This document shows positions 47,552 to 58,240 of a stretch of 64,000 nt of DNA, piece by piece. Under the pieces are notes generated by a model. The model was given only the letters and a program-made list of their open reading frames with translations, was not told the DNA's origin and did no database searches. The stretch covers positions 1-64,000 of the forward strand of contig JNEN01001261.1 of the NCBI GenBank assembly GCA_000697355.1. The letters are read 5' to 3'. Each line of letters opens with the position of its first letter. Within the stretch, counting starts at the first letter, position 1. The DNA is from Syncephalastrum monosporum B8922. Lineage: Eukaryota > Mucoromycota > Mucoromycetes > Mucorales > Syncephalastraceae. The position numbers and the translations under genes are program-made.

Positions 47552-49481
47552 TTATTTAAAAAGAACAGCTTTCTGCTTTTTTCTTGGCGTACGTATGTTG
47601 AGGATACGTTTCAAGTCGCTTTCCTCCAAAGTTTTCCTCTTCATCTGCCTTTTCATGTCTTTTTCCTCGAGGGAAACGCAATGGGTATGATATATATGCA
47701 TCACGTTTTTGATGCGGTCACTGTCAACGAGGAAATGGCTTAGTTCTTGGAATGTTCTGGGTAGGTGGATGCTGTTGACTTCAAACATGACATAGAAGCC
47801 TGTGGCTTCCAGGGTAAGTAGATAGAACGTTACGTGGTAGCCTAAAAGATTAAAATGAAGAAAAAGGAGCAAGAATTTGATTAAGCACAAAAAAAAAGAA
47901 AAAGAAAAAAAGGGACATTCGACCCTGCTCATCTTACCGACCACGTGTACGATCATTATCGATCTTACTTCCAGCACGTCCAAGGAATCTTTTGCAAAGA
48001 TGGCTAAGCGGTAAAGATCTTCGTGGCACGTAAGCGAGGTGCTGCCGTCAGCCTTGACCTCGCAATATCCCAGGGTGACATGGTGCTGCCTTTGCTGGTG
48101 GTTGACCATGACCGCGTCCGGCCTCAGGTTCTTCGTGGTGGAGTCTTTTCTGTCAAACCTAAACCAGAAAAAGGACGTGTTACTACTTTGTACAGACACA
48201 TACAATTGACAATGTATGTTACCACTTGAAGAAGCGGTTTTTTGCCGGGTCATGGAACATTGCGCTGACCAGTGGGTCGATGAAATCGGTGATGAGCTGC
48301 TGCTCACCGAGATTGGCGTGCTCTTTCAGCGGCAATTTGCCACCCCTATATGAAAAAGTTAAAGCAGAACACGCAGCAAATTTATACTTTGCCTACCAGC
48401 TACAAACGGCTTCTAGGATGCAGGCATCCTGATCTTCGGCAGTACACGCCAGTTGCATGAGGTCTCGTTTCAGCTGCCGTGTACACTGGCTTGCTTGCTT
48501 TTTCGAAACGTAACCCCTTGAGTGAGTAAGAGAATTCTCGTAATGTAAATGAAATGATTAAATATGTACCCGGAGCCAACGGATCGATTCTTCGATCACC
48601 CTCGTTTCAACGGGCGCCGCGCCGCCAGAGTACTTCTCGTGAAGTCTCTCGTAGAATTTGCGTAAGACGTCTATCGTCATCGCCTTCGTGAGCCGCTTTC
48701 CATACTCGTTGGATTTCATGAGCATGATGTGTGAAAGGGCCCTGTCATGCAGCAAGTACATGTAAGTTTCAAAGGCGTTTGTAACGACATGCTCCTTACA
48801 AAACGTCCTGGAGATCCGTATCCAGGAAAAACCCTTCTCTACGCCCGGTTTCTCTGCATTCCTCCTTATACGAATTGAACTTCTTCAGAACATCTTCAAG
48901 GAGTTCATCCTTGGATGCAGCGGCGGAACCAGGCGTAGGGGCAACGGGGGTCGAAGTGGTGGATGCGGAGGCCTATCGTGTCCGATCAGTGAAACATATG
49001 GACGGGGTGGAGTGCAGGATGCATTTACACGTAATTTTAGCCTGATCATGGCTTTGTTTTTGCTTGTGCTCGCGGCCAGAGTTGCGAGGCCATCCTTGCG
49101 TATGGCAGCTTGGTGCTGGATGACTGACCAATCCACAGGAGTTTTGTGCTTGGACTTCGCTTTTCTTCCCTTCATCTCTTTATAGATGGCTTGGAACTTC
49201 CGTTCCAGGGATTTTGCCCCATCTTGAAAACTTTCGTAGTACATAATCCAGTTGATTATATCTTCTTCATGCTGCCGCACGAAGGACACCAAAGTCGCCT
49301 TCCGTTTGGAGCCAATGAAGGCTTTGATGACTTTAAAGCAATCCGGCAATGAGCACACACTTTTTCGGTCGCATATTACGCTTACTATCGCTAAGGTCAG
49401 ACATGTGTGGCGTTTGCTATGGGGATTGGCAGCGTGAATGCACAAAGTGAACAACAGGCGCAAGAGAAAAGAGGACAGCAT
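47552..49481 (-). CDS. PD-(D/E)XK-like nuclease-fold protein, intact seven-exon gene
   Basis: Seven exons on the minus strand: 49481-49029, 48972-48800, 48741-48570, 48485-48397, 48345-48223, 48158-47938, 47841-47552; every junction is GT-AG and the 506-aa product is open. Exon 1 begins with a hydrophobic MLSSFLLRLLFTLCIHAA (possible signal peptide) and a charged helical domain (SLPDCFKVIKAFIGSKRKA, KSLERKFQAIYKEMKGRKAK). Exon 2 is an Ala/Thr/Ser linker. Exons 3-5 are helical (RVIEESIRWLR, AEDQDACILEAVCSW). Exons 6-7 hold RPDAVMVNHQQR...VTLGYCEVKAD, spacing Asp and E-x-K as in a PD-(D/E)XK active site, then LYRLAIFAKDSLDV, YHVTFYLLTLEATGFYVMFE, IHLPRTFQELSHFLVDSDRI and a basic tail. From general familiarity, similar ORFs are abundant in Mucorales; function is unknown. 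Nuclease activity is inference. Confidence 0.78.
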
Positions 49482-49814
49482 TTTGCATATTATGTCTGAC
49501 GCGTGATTTTATGCATTCCAAATTCTAAGAAATCCTCCCCACAAAAGGACGAGAACGTTTATTTCACCTTTCCCACATGGCTTCTTCCGCTATTCAACTA
49601 AACCCGCCTGATCCTGGCTCAGGCACCAAATCTGCCACCATCCCCCAGCGAGCACTACCCCCAGAATGTTATATTCGAGGGTAGTCCAAGAACATCGGGA
49701 CTCTTTGGTGCACCAGGCCTCTCGTCCTGTTGTGCGAGATCCAACTGAGCCCCACAAAGTTGGGCATGATATCTACACGCGGATTTGGGGCCCTAGTGAT
49801 CGCCCAGCTCCACC
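49482..49814. other. Upstream region and degraded retroelement leader
   Basis: The frame ATGGCTTCTTCCGC at about 49577 runs only some 35 codons before a stop and probably belongs to the same retroelement ORF1 as 49815-50250. The promoter of the intact PD-(D/E)XK-like gene must lie between 49482 and about 49570. Confidence 0.4.
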
Positions 49815-50250
49815 TTGCCTAGGATGTATTTTGATGTGAGCAGTCGCCGAGAACCTCTGCCTAAGGTCATGTCCCTCCTCGTTCGACAGTGTCCTACGAA
49901 TCGAATGGTCCTCACTCATCGCGAGGGACCTCGCGTGGTCTTGGAGCTCTTCCTTATTCAAGCAGAAATAGACAACGCTCTTGATCTCGGCCTCACCTTC
50001 ACGGATGGCACCCGCATCATTCCCGCCCGCTCGCTTCATCAGACAGCGCAGATCGTGAATGTACGACTTTCCCAACTGCCGTGCACGGAGACCGATGAAG
50101 AACTCTTGCGTAGTCTTCAGTTTAGCCTAGCCCCGTACGGTCGCGTAATGGATTGAGGCATATATCGCGATCAGGAATCGGGCGTTTACATGGACAACGG
50201 ATTTGCGGTCTTAGATCGCCAGCCTATTCCAGACCAACAACCTTTCAGTC
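49815..50250 (+). mobile_element. Non-LTR retrotransposon ORF1 fragment
   Basis: Frame 49815-50156 encodes GPRVVLELFLIQAEIDNALD, then QIVNVRLSQLPCTETDEELL and SLQFSLAPYGRVMD, followed by an in-frame TGA and, continuing in the same frame, GIYRDQESGVYMDNGFAVLD. The pattern (beta strand, LxxLP, LLxxLxxxLxxYGxVxDxGIYxD, GxGYxVLD) is that of an RRM-like ORF1/gag domain found beside LINE-type elements. No zinc knuckle or reverse transcriptase follows, so it is a fragment with a stop codon. Confidence 0.6.
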
Positions 50251-51680
50251 CATTGGCCCACAAAGTTACGTGGCATCTCTCAGCTGATATGGTAAGACCT
50301 ATGTAACATATGGCCTGCTTGTAAGTATTCAAAAGAACAAAAGGCATTTGGGTCTCGTGCAAGCACAGTATACAGTATCAACGAATAATTTTGCTGTTGA
50401 ATTTCATCTAGTCATTCATGCGCGCAGAAGAGACATGCATACTTTTTATGGGAGGGGTGATTCAAATCCTGGTATAAGCGCTATGAATGGAAGACTGTGT
50501 AAATCATTATCACGTGCAGAACGCCGAGTATTGTTTCAGCACGCTCGGGTATCACTGATACTTCTGCCAGTAACCACACTCGACATCTTAGAGATACGGC
50601 GCTCATGGCCCTCGATCAGACGCTATATGGTTTCGAGAGACCCAGGTATCTTTGCAGGAGAAACATGCAATGGGAGCTCTCTTTTACAGCAATTCAGACA
50701 TACCTTATGCTGAGATACTTCCATCCATAAATGCATTCGCCATGCCATGCTCCTTGTTACGTGTTCTCTCAATTATCTTGCCTGCAGACTCGCACGTCTA
50801 GATTTCGCGTACTTTTCATAAATTATACAGCCCTATATAACGCTATTCGTGTATGAACAATTCATACCCACATTTTCAGAGGCAATACCTCCCTTGAGGA
50901 GATATATGCATACGGGTCGCTGTAGTCAGCATAAAGTATCATGAAAAGGTTTAACAAGAAGGGTTATTTAGGATGTGACAGCTGCTGTGGTTCAAATCGA
51001 TTCGAGTGGTGTGGCCGTATCGTTTACCATTTTGTTGCTACGGAAACTTGCCGGCTTTGCCATATACTGATTAACATTGCACGGTATTAATTGCCATGAA
51101 GATTATTGATATCGTTTGTTTACCTAAAGATATACCATTAGTAATGTTGTTCTCCGATTCCTAGCTGGGCGCCAGCCGGTAAGTGGAGTTACAAAGCAGT
51201 ACCGTGTAGCTTATCTTTTCAGAACACTACTAGATGATGTCGCAACAAGGATGTATACCAACCGCGCAAGCTATAAAAAAAACGGGGGCTGTAAAATGGA
51301 TGAGTGTTAAGTATAAAGTAGAAGGCAAAGGTAAAACGTATAAAGTAAGGAACGGAGACTGGGGGTCATTCTGCGTAATGAGCTATTTTTACATATTAGC
51401 CGTGAGACGTGCTTGTTTCCAAAAACCTAGACCTGCGCAATCATTGATAGGCAGACAACCCTCCCCCCTTTCTTCTGTTTTGCGAGCGGGCACCCCGTCC
51501 ACAAACATATGTCGTTTGTGAACATGTAAAAGCTACATGTAAGTTACATAAAGAAAGCATCGTTATGCAAACACATTGAAGATGTGGTTTACTCCGGGGA
51601 ATACTGATCCACTATTCCTTACAAAGAAAAAGACACTAAGGGTTTTCAACTCTACAGTGCGATTATTTATCTACGGATTC
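50251..51680. other. AT-rich spacer, no gene seen
   Basis: About 1.4 kb without credible coding sequence. It contains the second copy of the CTGTGGTTCAAATCGAT..GGCCGTATC motif (about 50984) and scattered stop-rich small frames such as 51234-51521. Likely old transposon sequence. Confidence 0.4.
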
Positions 51681-52339
51681 ACATTTGTACTGTCTACACA
51701 TAAAAGCGTTAGATATTGCGCTGCAGATGTCCCACCGCGCATACCTTCAGACGTTTGTTCTTCGTTTCTGGACCCCTTATCCAATTGTTTCGCTGTCATA
51801 TCCTAGGCTACTGTCTATATACAAGGTACTTTTTTTCCATACTGATTTGATAAAAGAATATCGGGATGACAGAGTTATCCCGCCGTCATCCCATATTTCA
51901 CCGGAGCGTTTCAGTGAAACAGGTCAGATGATGGTAAAGTCGAGCAGTCCTTCCACCAGTGATTCAACAATCCGACATACTGAGTGACGACGTTTTTTTA
52001 CATTTTGGAGTCATCCCGTATGTGAAGCCGAGCAGTATCTCCCACGAAAGTCAGTCAGTATTTCTTTTCCTACGATGTGCGCTATGGATTTCTTAGGTGA
52101 GGAAGCCTAAACAATGGTGTCCTAGAAAATGAAGAGACGAATTGTATCCAGGGCGTTTTAGTGGTCGCTTTTTGGCACAGCCCACATTCGTGTCCGCTGT
52201 CTTCGCAGCATGCATTACATCAATCAAGGCCACACATTCCATGCGCGCATCATTTTTTGTGGTCAGAAAACTGTCGAGAATGGATGAATTATTGCTTATC
52301 GTTTATCGTTTGCTACGGTTTTCAAGCGAACGCAACCGT
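51681..52339 (+). repeat. 650-bp direct repeat, left copy
   Basis: Almost identical to 56221-56870 from ACATTTGTactg to the CGCAACCGT end. Landmarks common to both: CCTTATCCAATTGTTTCGC, GGATGACAGAGTTATCCCGC, GGAGTCATCCCGTATGTGAA and GAATGGTGTCCTAG-like ends. The left copy has about 21 extra bases (CCACCGCGCATACCTTCAG region). The repeats flank the decayed copy C and a coiled-coil pseudogene. Confidence 0.85.
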
Positions 52340-52484
52340 ATCGTACCCGAGCACCAAGATAAAGAATTAGATCAAATGAATGAAAATGCGTTTATTTGAT
52401 ATTTGCTAAAGTTGCTAAAATACAAGTAAGCGGTAACAGCCTGAAATTCCTTTAAGCGTTCGATAGAAATCAAAGTCAAGCGGC

Positions 52485-52884
52485 CCCACTCGCTGTCTCT
52501 GTCGATATACTGTACTGTACAGTATGCTTCTTACCATCATCTTCGGCTGCAGTCATCACCAGATCATCAGACAGGCTTGCGTGCTGAACGTTGACGGACC
52601 CGACTGGGATGATTCATCAATCGGTATCAAACATAGAGTCGTAGAGAGCAAGTATGAATGAATTCCGTCACGTCCGCCCTTCTCCACAGGAGATCGTTAC
52701 TGCCTAAGATACTAGGATGAGGCTTCAGCCAGTGTACATGTCACCCACTCGCTGTCTTTGTCGATATACTGTACTGTACAGTATGCTTCTTACCATCATC
52801 TTCGGCTGCAGTCATCACCAGATCATCAGACAGGCTTGCGTGCTGAACGTTGACGGACCCGACTGGGATGATTCATCAATCGGT
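52485..52884 (+). repeat. Duplicated 141-bp segment
   Basis: CCCACTCGCTGTCT..TCATCAATCGGT occurs at 52485-52625 and again at 52744-52884, 118 bp apart, with only one or two changes. It includes CTGTACTGTACAGTATG, itself palindromic, and the CTTGCGTG..GACGGACCCGACTGGGATGA 5' end of copy C. Confidence 0.75.
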
Positions 52885-54030
52885 TTCGGGACACGAAGAT
52901 GCTCTCACAAACGCAACCGAGAGGCGAAAGGTGAAAATAAATGGTCTCGTTCTTTGTGGCGAGGATTTCTTACTCAGCGGTTGGAATGCATAAAATCACG
53001 CGTTAGGCATGGTATACAAAATGGCGTCCTCTTTTCTCTTGCGCCTGTTGTTCACTTTGCGCCTTGACGCTGCCAACCCACCCCCCCCAAATGCAACCGC
53101 CACACATGTCTGGCTTTAGCGACAGTAAGCGTAATATGCGACCGAAAAAGTGTGTGCTCATTGCTGGATTGCTTTAATGTCATGAAAGCCATCATCTGGC
53201 TCTCCAAACGGAAGGCGACTTTTGTTGTCCTTCGTGCAGCAGCATGAAGAAGGTTTAATCCACTGGATCAGCCAAGCACAAAACTCCTGTTGATCGGTCA
53301 GTCATCCAATACCAAGCTGTCATACGCTAGGATGGCCTTGCAGCTCTGGCCTCGAGCACAAGCAAAAACAAAGCCATGATCAGACGAAGAGTACGTGTAA
53401 AGTGCATCTGCACTCCACCCCGTCCATATGTTTCACTGATCGAACACAATAGGCCTCCGCATCCACATCACTTCGACCCCCGTTGCCCCTACGCCTGGTT
53501 CTGCCGCTGCATCCAAGGATTAACTTTTGGAAGATGTTCTGGCGAACTTCATTTAAGGACAGATGCCAAGACAATGGGCGTAAAGAAGGCTTTTTTCTGG
53601 ATACGGATCTCCAGGACGTTTTGTAAGGAGCATGTCGTTACAAACGCCTTTGAAACTTACATGTACTTGCTGCTTGACAGGGTTCTTTCACACGTCATGC
53701 GCATCAAATCCAACGAGTAAGAAAAGCGGCTGACTAAGGCGATCACTATAGACGTCTTGGATACGTTCGACGAGAGACTTCACGAGAAGTACTCTGGCGG
53801 CGCGGCGCCCGTTGAAACGAGGGTGATCGAAGAATCGATCCGTTGGCTCCGGGTACATATTTAATCATTTCATTTACATTACGAGAATTCTCTTACTCAC
53901 TCAAGGGGTTACGTTTCGAAAAAGCAAGCAAGCCAGTGTACACGGCAGCTGAAACGAGACCTCATGCAACTGGCGTGTACTGCCGAAGATCAGGATGCCT
54001 GCATCCTAGAAGCCGTTTGTAGCTGGTAGC
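52833..54030 (+). pseudogene. Decayed copy C of the PD-(D/E)XK-like gene
   Basis: Plus-strand relic, inverted relative to the intact gene. 53028-53060 matches the start (ATGGCGTCCTCTTTTCTCTT gives a shifted version of the hydrophobic leader); 53110-53400 matches exon 1 but is frame-shifted and lacks the middle (SFQDGAKSLER part); 53450-53620 matches exon 2 with a TAA replacing the first Glu of DELLED; 53680-53850 matches exon 3 with a stop after SNE; 53860-54030 is nearly identical to intron 3 plus exon 4. It ends abruptly at about 54030, where unrelated coiled-coil sequence begins. Exons 5-7 with the catalytic-like core are absent. Confidence 0.75.
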
Positions 54031-54099
54031 AGCAGTTGCGCGAACGGGACGCAACCCAGCAGCACTCGCCGTCAACACCTGCGCCTTACGGACGAGACC

Positions 54100-56082
54100 C
54101 GTGTCGACCAAGTATAAATTTGCTGCTTGTTCTGCTTCGCGATTACGAAGCTGATCTCCAAAAGGTCAGACGAGCCGCGGACGAGGCCGCCGAGACGCAC
54201 CGCCGAATCGTCAGTGACATGGAGGATCATATGCAGCAGGTCGTGGACGACCTCGCGATCCGCGAGGCGCGCCTCACCAGCAAGACACCCTCTCGCGCGA
54301 ATTCCAGGAGCTCTTTGAGAAGCTCTCCAAGAAGGACGCATCCGTCGCTGCGTGTCCGAAAAGTCGAGCCAAACCGTGGCCAGTCTGCGCGAGGTGACGA
54401 CCTCGTTGCCTCGCGAGAACGACATGCTGCACACCAAGCATGGCGAGGCGGTCGAGCGCTGCAAGCGCGCCGAGGCCGAGGTCGAGTATGTCGACCAATG
54501 TCTGAACGACCTCCGGACCTAGGTCGACCAGTACCGCGCGGATCACGATGCTATTGTCAAGAAATACGAAGCGGCCGGCAAGGCCGCTGCGGACGAGACG
54601 GCAGCCTATCGCGATAGCAATACCAAGCTTCGTGATGAAGTCAACGCGTCGCATGCTCGTCTTCAGGAGATGGGGAACCCAGCTGCGTGCTAAGGAAGCC
54701 GAGATGGAGCCCCTGAAAGCTCAAATCCATACTTTGGAGGGCGAGATCAAGATCAAGCAGGATGCGGTTGTCCTGTTGGAAAAGACGCGAAAGAATTTGG
54801 GGGATCCGTACGGCCGACATCATGTCCCGCCATAATAAAATCGATCCCAAAGAACTGGAGAACCTCAAGACGGAGCTTGAGGAAACCAAGAAGAAGCTTA
54901 TCGCGGCTGAAATGCTACCAAGGAGAGCCAGGGCAAGTAGAAGCAATGAGCAATGACGAAGATTGCCAGAGAAAGAGCCCAGTTTGCGCAATTCTACAAA
55001 AAACAAGTTTATGGACCTCACAAAGAAATGTGAGGAGGAGGAGGAGAGGAACAAATCTAGCAAAGCCGCGCACGATACCCAGACCAAGGCAGAGCTGGCA
55101 AAACTTGAAGAAAAACTCAAGGCAGCTGAAGAAGCCAAGACCAAGACTGGATCTGAAGTACAAGAAAAGACGACGGAGGTCACAGAATCGCAACGCAAGT
55201 ACGAGTTATTGCTGGACCGTGTCAGAAGCCTCGCCAAAGAGAACAACAAGCATCGAGGTGAGGCCAAGAGAATTAAGGAAGCCACTGAAGCCATGGAAGC
55301 CTAGGGCGGCGAAGGCAGCAGCGAGGTGAGCCAGCTGAACACCCAGATCGAGGAGCTCAAGAAGGAAGTGGCCCAAAAGCAGGATGAGCTCAAGAAGAAG
55401 GATTTGGATGCGAACCGGCAAGAAGATCCTCTACTCCAAGGAGAAAGAAAACGAACGCGAAGCTTAACGCGCAGATGGAGGCGTTTGAAGGACAACTACA
55501 GAAGCTGCAACCCGGAGCAGCCGCATTCGCTGGCGCCGCCGTAGAATATCCCAGAGCAGTGTCGCATCACCTGCTCCCACGCCTTCCACATGCACAGCAA
55601 CGCCCCCCGCAAAGCCTGCGGCCGCCCCGGCTGCCTCCGTTACTCCAAGCGCATCGGCTGCTCCGGCTGCGACAGCGACTGGTATAGCCCAGCCTGCCAC
55701 GACAGACATGCCCGCCGAACCCACGTCGACCGCTGTTGATACTGCTGAGAAGCCTGCGGCTGAGAAACCTGTGACACCAGAGAAGCCAGCAGCAGCAGCA
55801 GCGGCGGCGGCGGCGGCGGCGGGAACAGCAGTAGCTCCTACTGAATCCACAGCAAGTACGTCCGAGCAGCCGGCAGCAGAAACATCGACACCAGCTGCCC
55901 CCGCTGCCCCCGCTGCCCCAGCATCGAGCGAGACCGGCAAAGAAACGGAAGAAGGAGAACACAAGGAGGAGGAGACGACCGATCCGAGCTCACCCCAGAA
56001 ACGGCCAAGTGAGGACCCCGCTGAGCCCGATGTGCCGGCCAAACGGACACGTGCTTCCACCCGGCGGGTAAACCAGCAATAA
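54100..56082 (+). pseudogene. Coiled-coil gene fragment with Ala/Pro-rich tail, frame-broken
   Basis: Coding-like, GC-rich sequence broken by frameshifts and stops. Readable parts: YEADLQKVRRAADEAAETHR, MEDHMQQVVDDLAIREARL, ENDMLHTKHGEAVERCKRAE, TAG stop (54520-54522), AIVKKYEAAGKAAADETAAY, KEAEMEPLKAQIHTLEGEIK, ELENLKTELEETKKKLIAAE, KNKFMDLTKKCEEEEERNKS, KLEEKLKAAEEAKTKTGSEV, KYELLLDRVRSLAKENNKH, TAG stop (55302-55304), LNTQIEELKKEVAQKQDELK, then an Ala/Pro/Thr-rich region from about 55565 to 56082 ending in an acidic and KRTRASTRR segment. A long coiled coil plus such a tail resembles the C-terminal part of TPR/Mlp nuclear-basket proteins, but that is a guess. It lies between 650-bp direct repeats, as if captured and carried with them. 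Confidence 0.55.
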
Positions 56083-56220
56083 CTACAATCCAGTATTATG
56101 GCAGCAGCAACAACAACAACAACAACAACAAGCAGTCTACACGTCGTATAGCCATACCTGGCTGTCGTAGTAACATTATATAGCATCATCATCCTTCTGA
56201 TTTGCAAATTGATTATCCTT

Positions 56221-56870
56221 ACATTTGTGCTGGCTACACATAAAACCGTTAGATAATGCGCTGCAAATGTTTGTTCTTCGTTTCTGGGCCCCTTATCCAA
56301 TTGTTTCGCTGTCATATCCTAGGCTACTGTCTATATACAAGGTACTTTTTTTCCATACTGATTTGATAAAAGAATATCGGGATGACAGAGTTATCCCGCC
56401 GTCATCCCATATTTCACCGGAGCGTTTCAGTGAAACAGATCAGATGATGGTAAAGTCGAGCAGTCCTTCCACCAGTGATTCAATAAACCGACATACTGAG
56501 TGACGACGTTTTTTACATTTTGGAGTCATCCCGTATGTGAAGCCGAGCAGTATCTCCCACGAAAGTCAGTCAGTATTTCTTTTCCTACGATGTGCGCTAT
56601 GGATCTCTTAGGTGAGGAAACCTAAACAATGGTGTCCTAGAAAATGAAGAGACGAATTCGTATCCAGGGCGTTTTAGCGGGTCGTTTTTTCGCACAGCCC
56701 GCATTCGTGTCCGCTATCTTCGCATCATGCATTACATCAATAAAGGCCACACATCCATGCACGCATCATTTTCTGTGTGCTCGGCAACAAACAGTCAGAA
56801 AAATGTCGAGAATGGATAAATCATTGCTTATCGTTTATCGTTTGCCACAGTTTTCGAGCAAACGCAACCG
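56221..56870 (+). repeat. 650-bp direct repeat, right copy
   Basis: Partner of 51681-52339, same orientation, about 4.5 kb away. Differences are point changes and short indels. Confidence 0.85.
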
Positions 56871-57456
56871 TCCATTAGAAAAATATTCTACATACATCGA
56901 CGCAGCACATGGCGTAAATGCTCAGACTTGTTACGCTCCTTAGGTTCTAAAAGGGAAAGCGAGCAGATCGCGTCAGGCATATAAACTAGGCAGCGTCTAC
57001 GTGACGCTTCTTGACTTTCTTAAGGTCATAATCAAACGGAATGGATCGATATCCCCATAGGAGAGGTCGTTACAATGGAAAAGCTGCTGCTACATCTCAG
57101 AAGATGGAAAAAATACGGGACACCAAAAGCATACAGCGCTTCCACTCATCAATGGTTTGAGTTCGCCATTATATTTTGTGCCATGCAACATCACCAAATA
57201 TCGTACTTTTTCTCCACTTTATGTCAAAGGCATTCGCTCAACGTGGGCCGTGGTCACTCGAAGCCATGATAAGGGTGTCTTATCGTGCGTTTCACGCCCT
57301 AAATGCCGATTGATGTGGCATAGCTGTACGCCGTGTGCAGCTTCTAACGTGAATTCCTATGAGCATTATACGATTTAGATTAATTGACTTTTTCAAACTA
57401 TTGGAAGACTATTCACCATACCCATAGCCGCATCATATCTGTATCAAGTTCTAGTA
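56871..57456. other. Spacer, no gene seen
   Basis: Coding-like short frames (57075-57269, 57157-57378) exist but show no recognisable motif. Possibly decayed element sequence. Confidence 0.35.
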
Positions 57457-57897
57457 TCAACTTGAAAGTTCCCAATCGTAACTTTTTTCAAAAGTTGGCA
57501 CCACCAAAGACAGACATAGATCCGCCTTTGATAGTTTTATGAAACGGTATACCCCATCGTATGCCAAGTCCATCACGAATGTCTCGCATTGCGATCCTGA
57601 GCAAGATAAGAAGAACTGACCAATTTTGCTAATGTCGGGAGTACCTTGAACCAAGATGCCAGAAGCTACTGGCCGACTGACACCAAGATGGATTAGCTGG
57701 TGTAGCACCAGCTTCATCTCTTTGGCCAATTTCATGTGGTCTGATACGCAGCCAGGATTCCGTTTGTGTGCCACTTTAAGCTCCAGGGTGCCGATCACGG
57801 TGAGCATCGAACGGCCATTCGCGAATAGGACCCAATCTGGCTTGTAGACAGTCTCTTTGACGTCTAGGTCATCATTTGCGTCTTGAGCAACATTTTC
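57457..57897 (-). pseudogene. Divergent PD-(D/E)XK-like fragment D
   Basis: Minus-strand open frame of about 145 codons: VYKPDWVLFANGRS, VIGTLELKVAHKRNPG, KLAKEMKLVLHQLIHLGVSR, PVASGILVQG, CETFVMDLAYDGVYRFIKLS, then a stop. The Asp of PDW and the E-x-K of LELK are spaced like a PD-(D/E)XK active site, and the following helix plus GVxRPVxxGILVxG is a recurrent block in mucoralean ORFs of unknown function. No start codon or upstream domain is present: the LTR-like block (57929) begins 32 bp upstream, apparently having replaced the 5' part. Confidence 0.6.
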
Positions 57898-57928
57898 GTT
57901 ATTTCTGTGATGTAGGCAAAGTAGAAGT

Positions 57929-58240
57929 GGTGGTGGTGGTGGTGGTGTAGTAACAGGTAACAGGAAAGTACGTGAGACTGAAAGAGAAAGATCTAGATGC
58001 TCTATCCGATTATAATCTAATAACAGATTTGAGAGAGAGGACGGAGTGACAGAACCAGTTCAGTGTGACACTACGATAAAATTATACTTCATGCAAGCTG
58101 CACTTGTACTAGGCGGTAATTGTAATGATACTGATGGAGTAAAGGTATTCATGACGAGCAACCGTTTCAATGATTAGACACAGGTGTGGGTAAAGACCGC
58201 TTTACTAAAGGCGGGTTGACCTGACAGATGATGGTTTATC
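57929..58240 (-). repeat. LTR-like retroelement block, copy 2 (inverted)
   Basis: Reverse complement of 195-522, nearly unchanged. It starts with a (TGG)n-like run and ends GATGGTTTATCAC. It sits against the truncated fragment D. Confidence 0.85.

Noticed and set aside
50984..51005. GGTTCAAATCGATTC resembling a tRNA B-box
   Set aside because: No A-box, no cloverleaf and no T-run terminator; the same sequence recurs in another transposon-like spacer.
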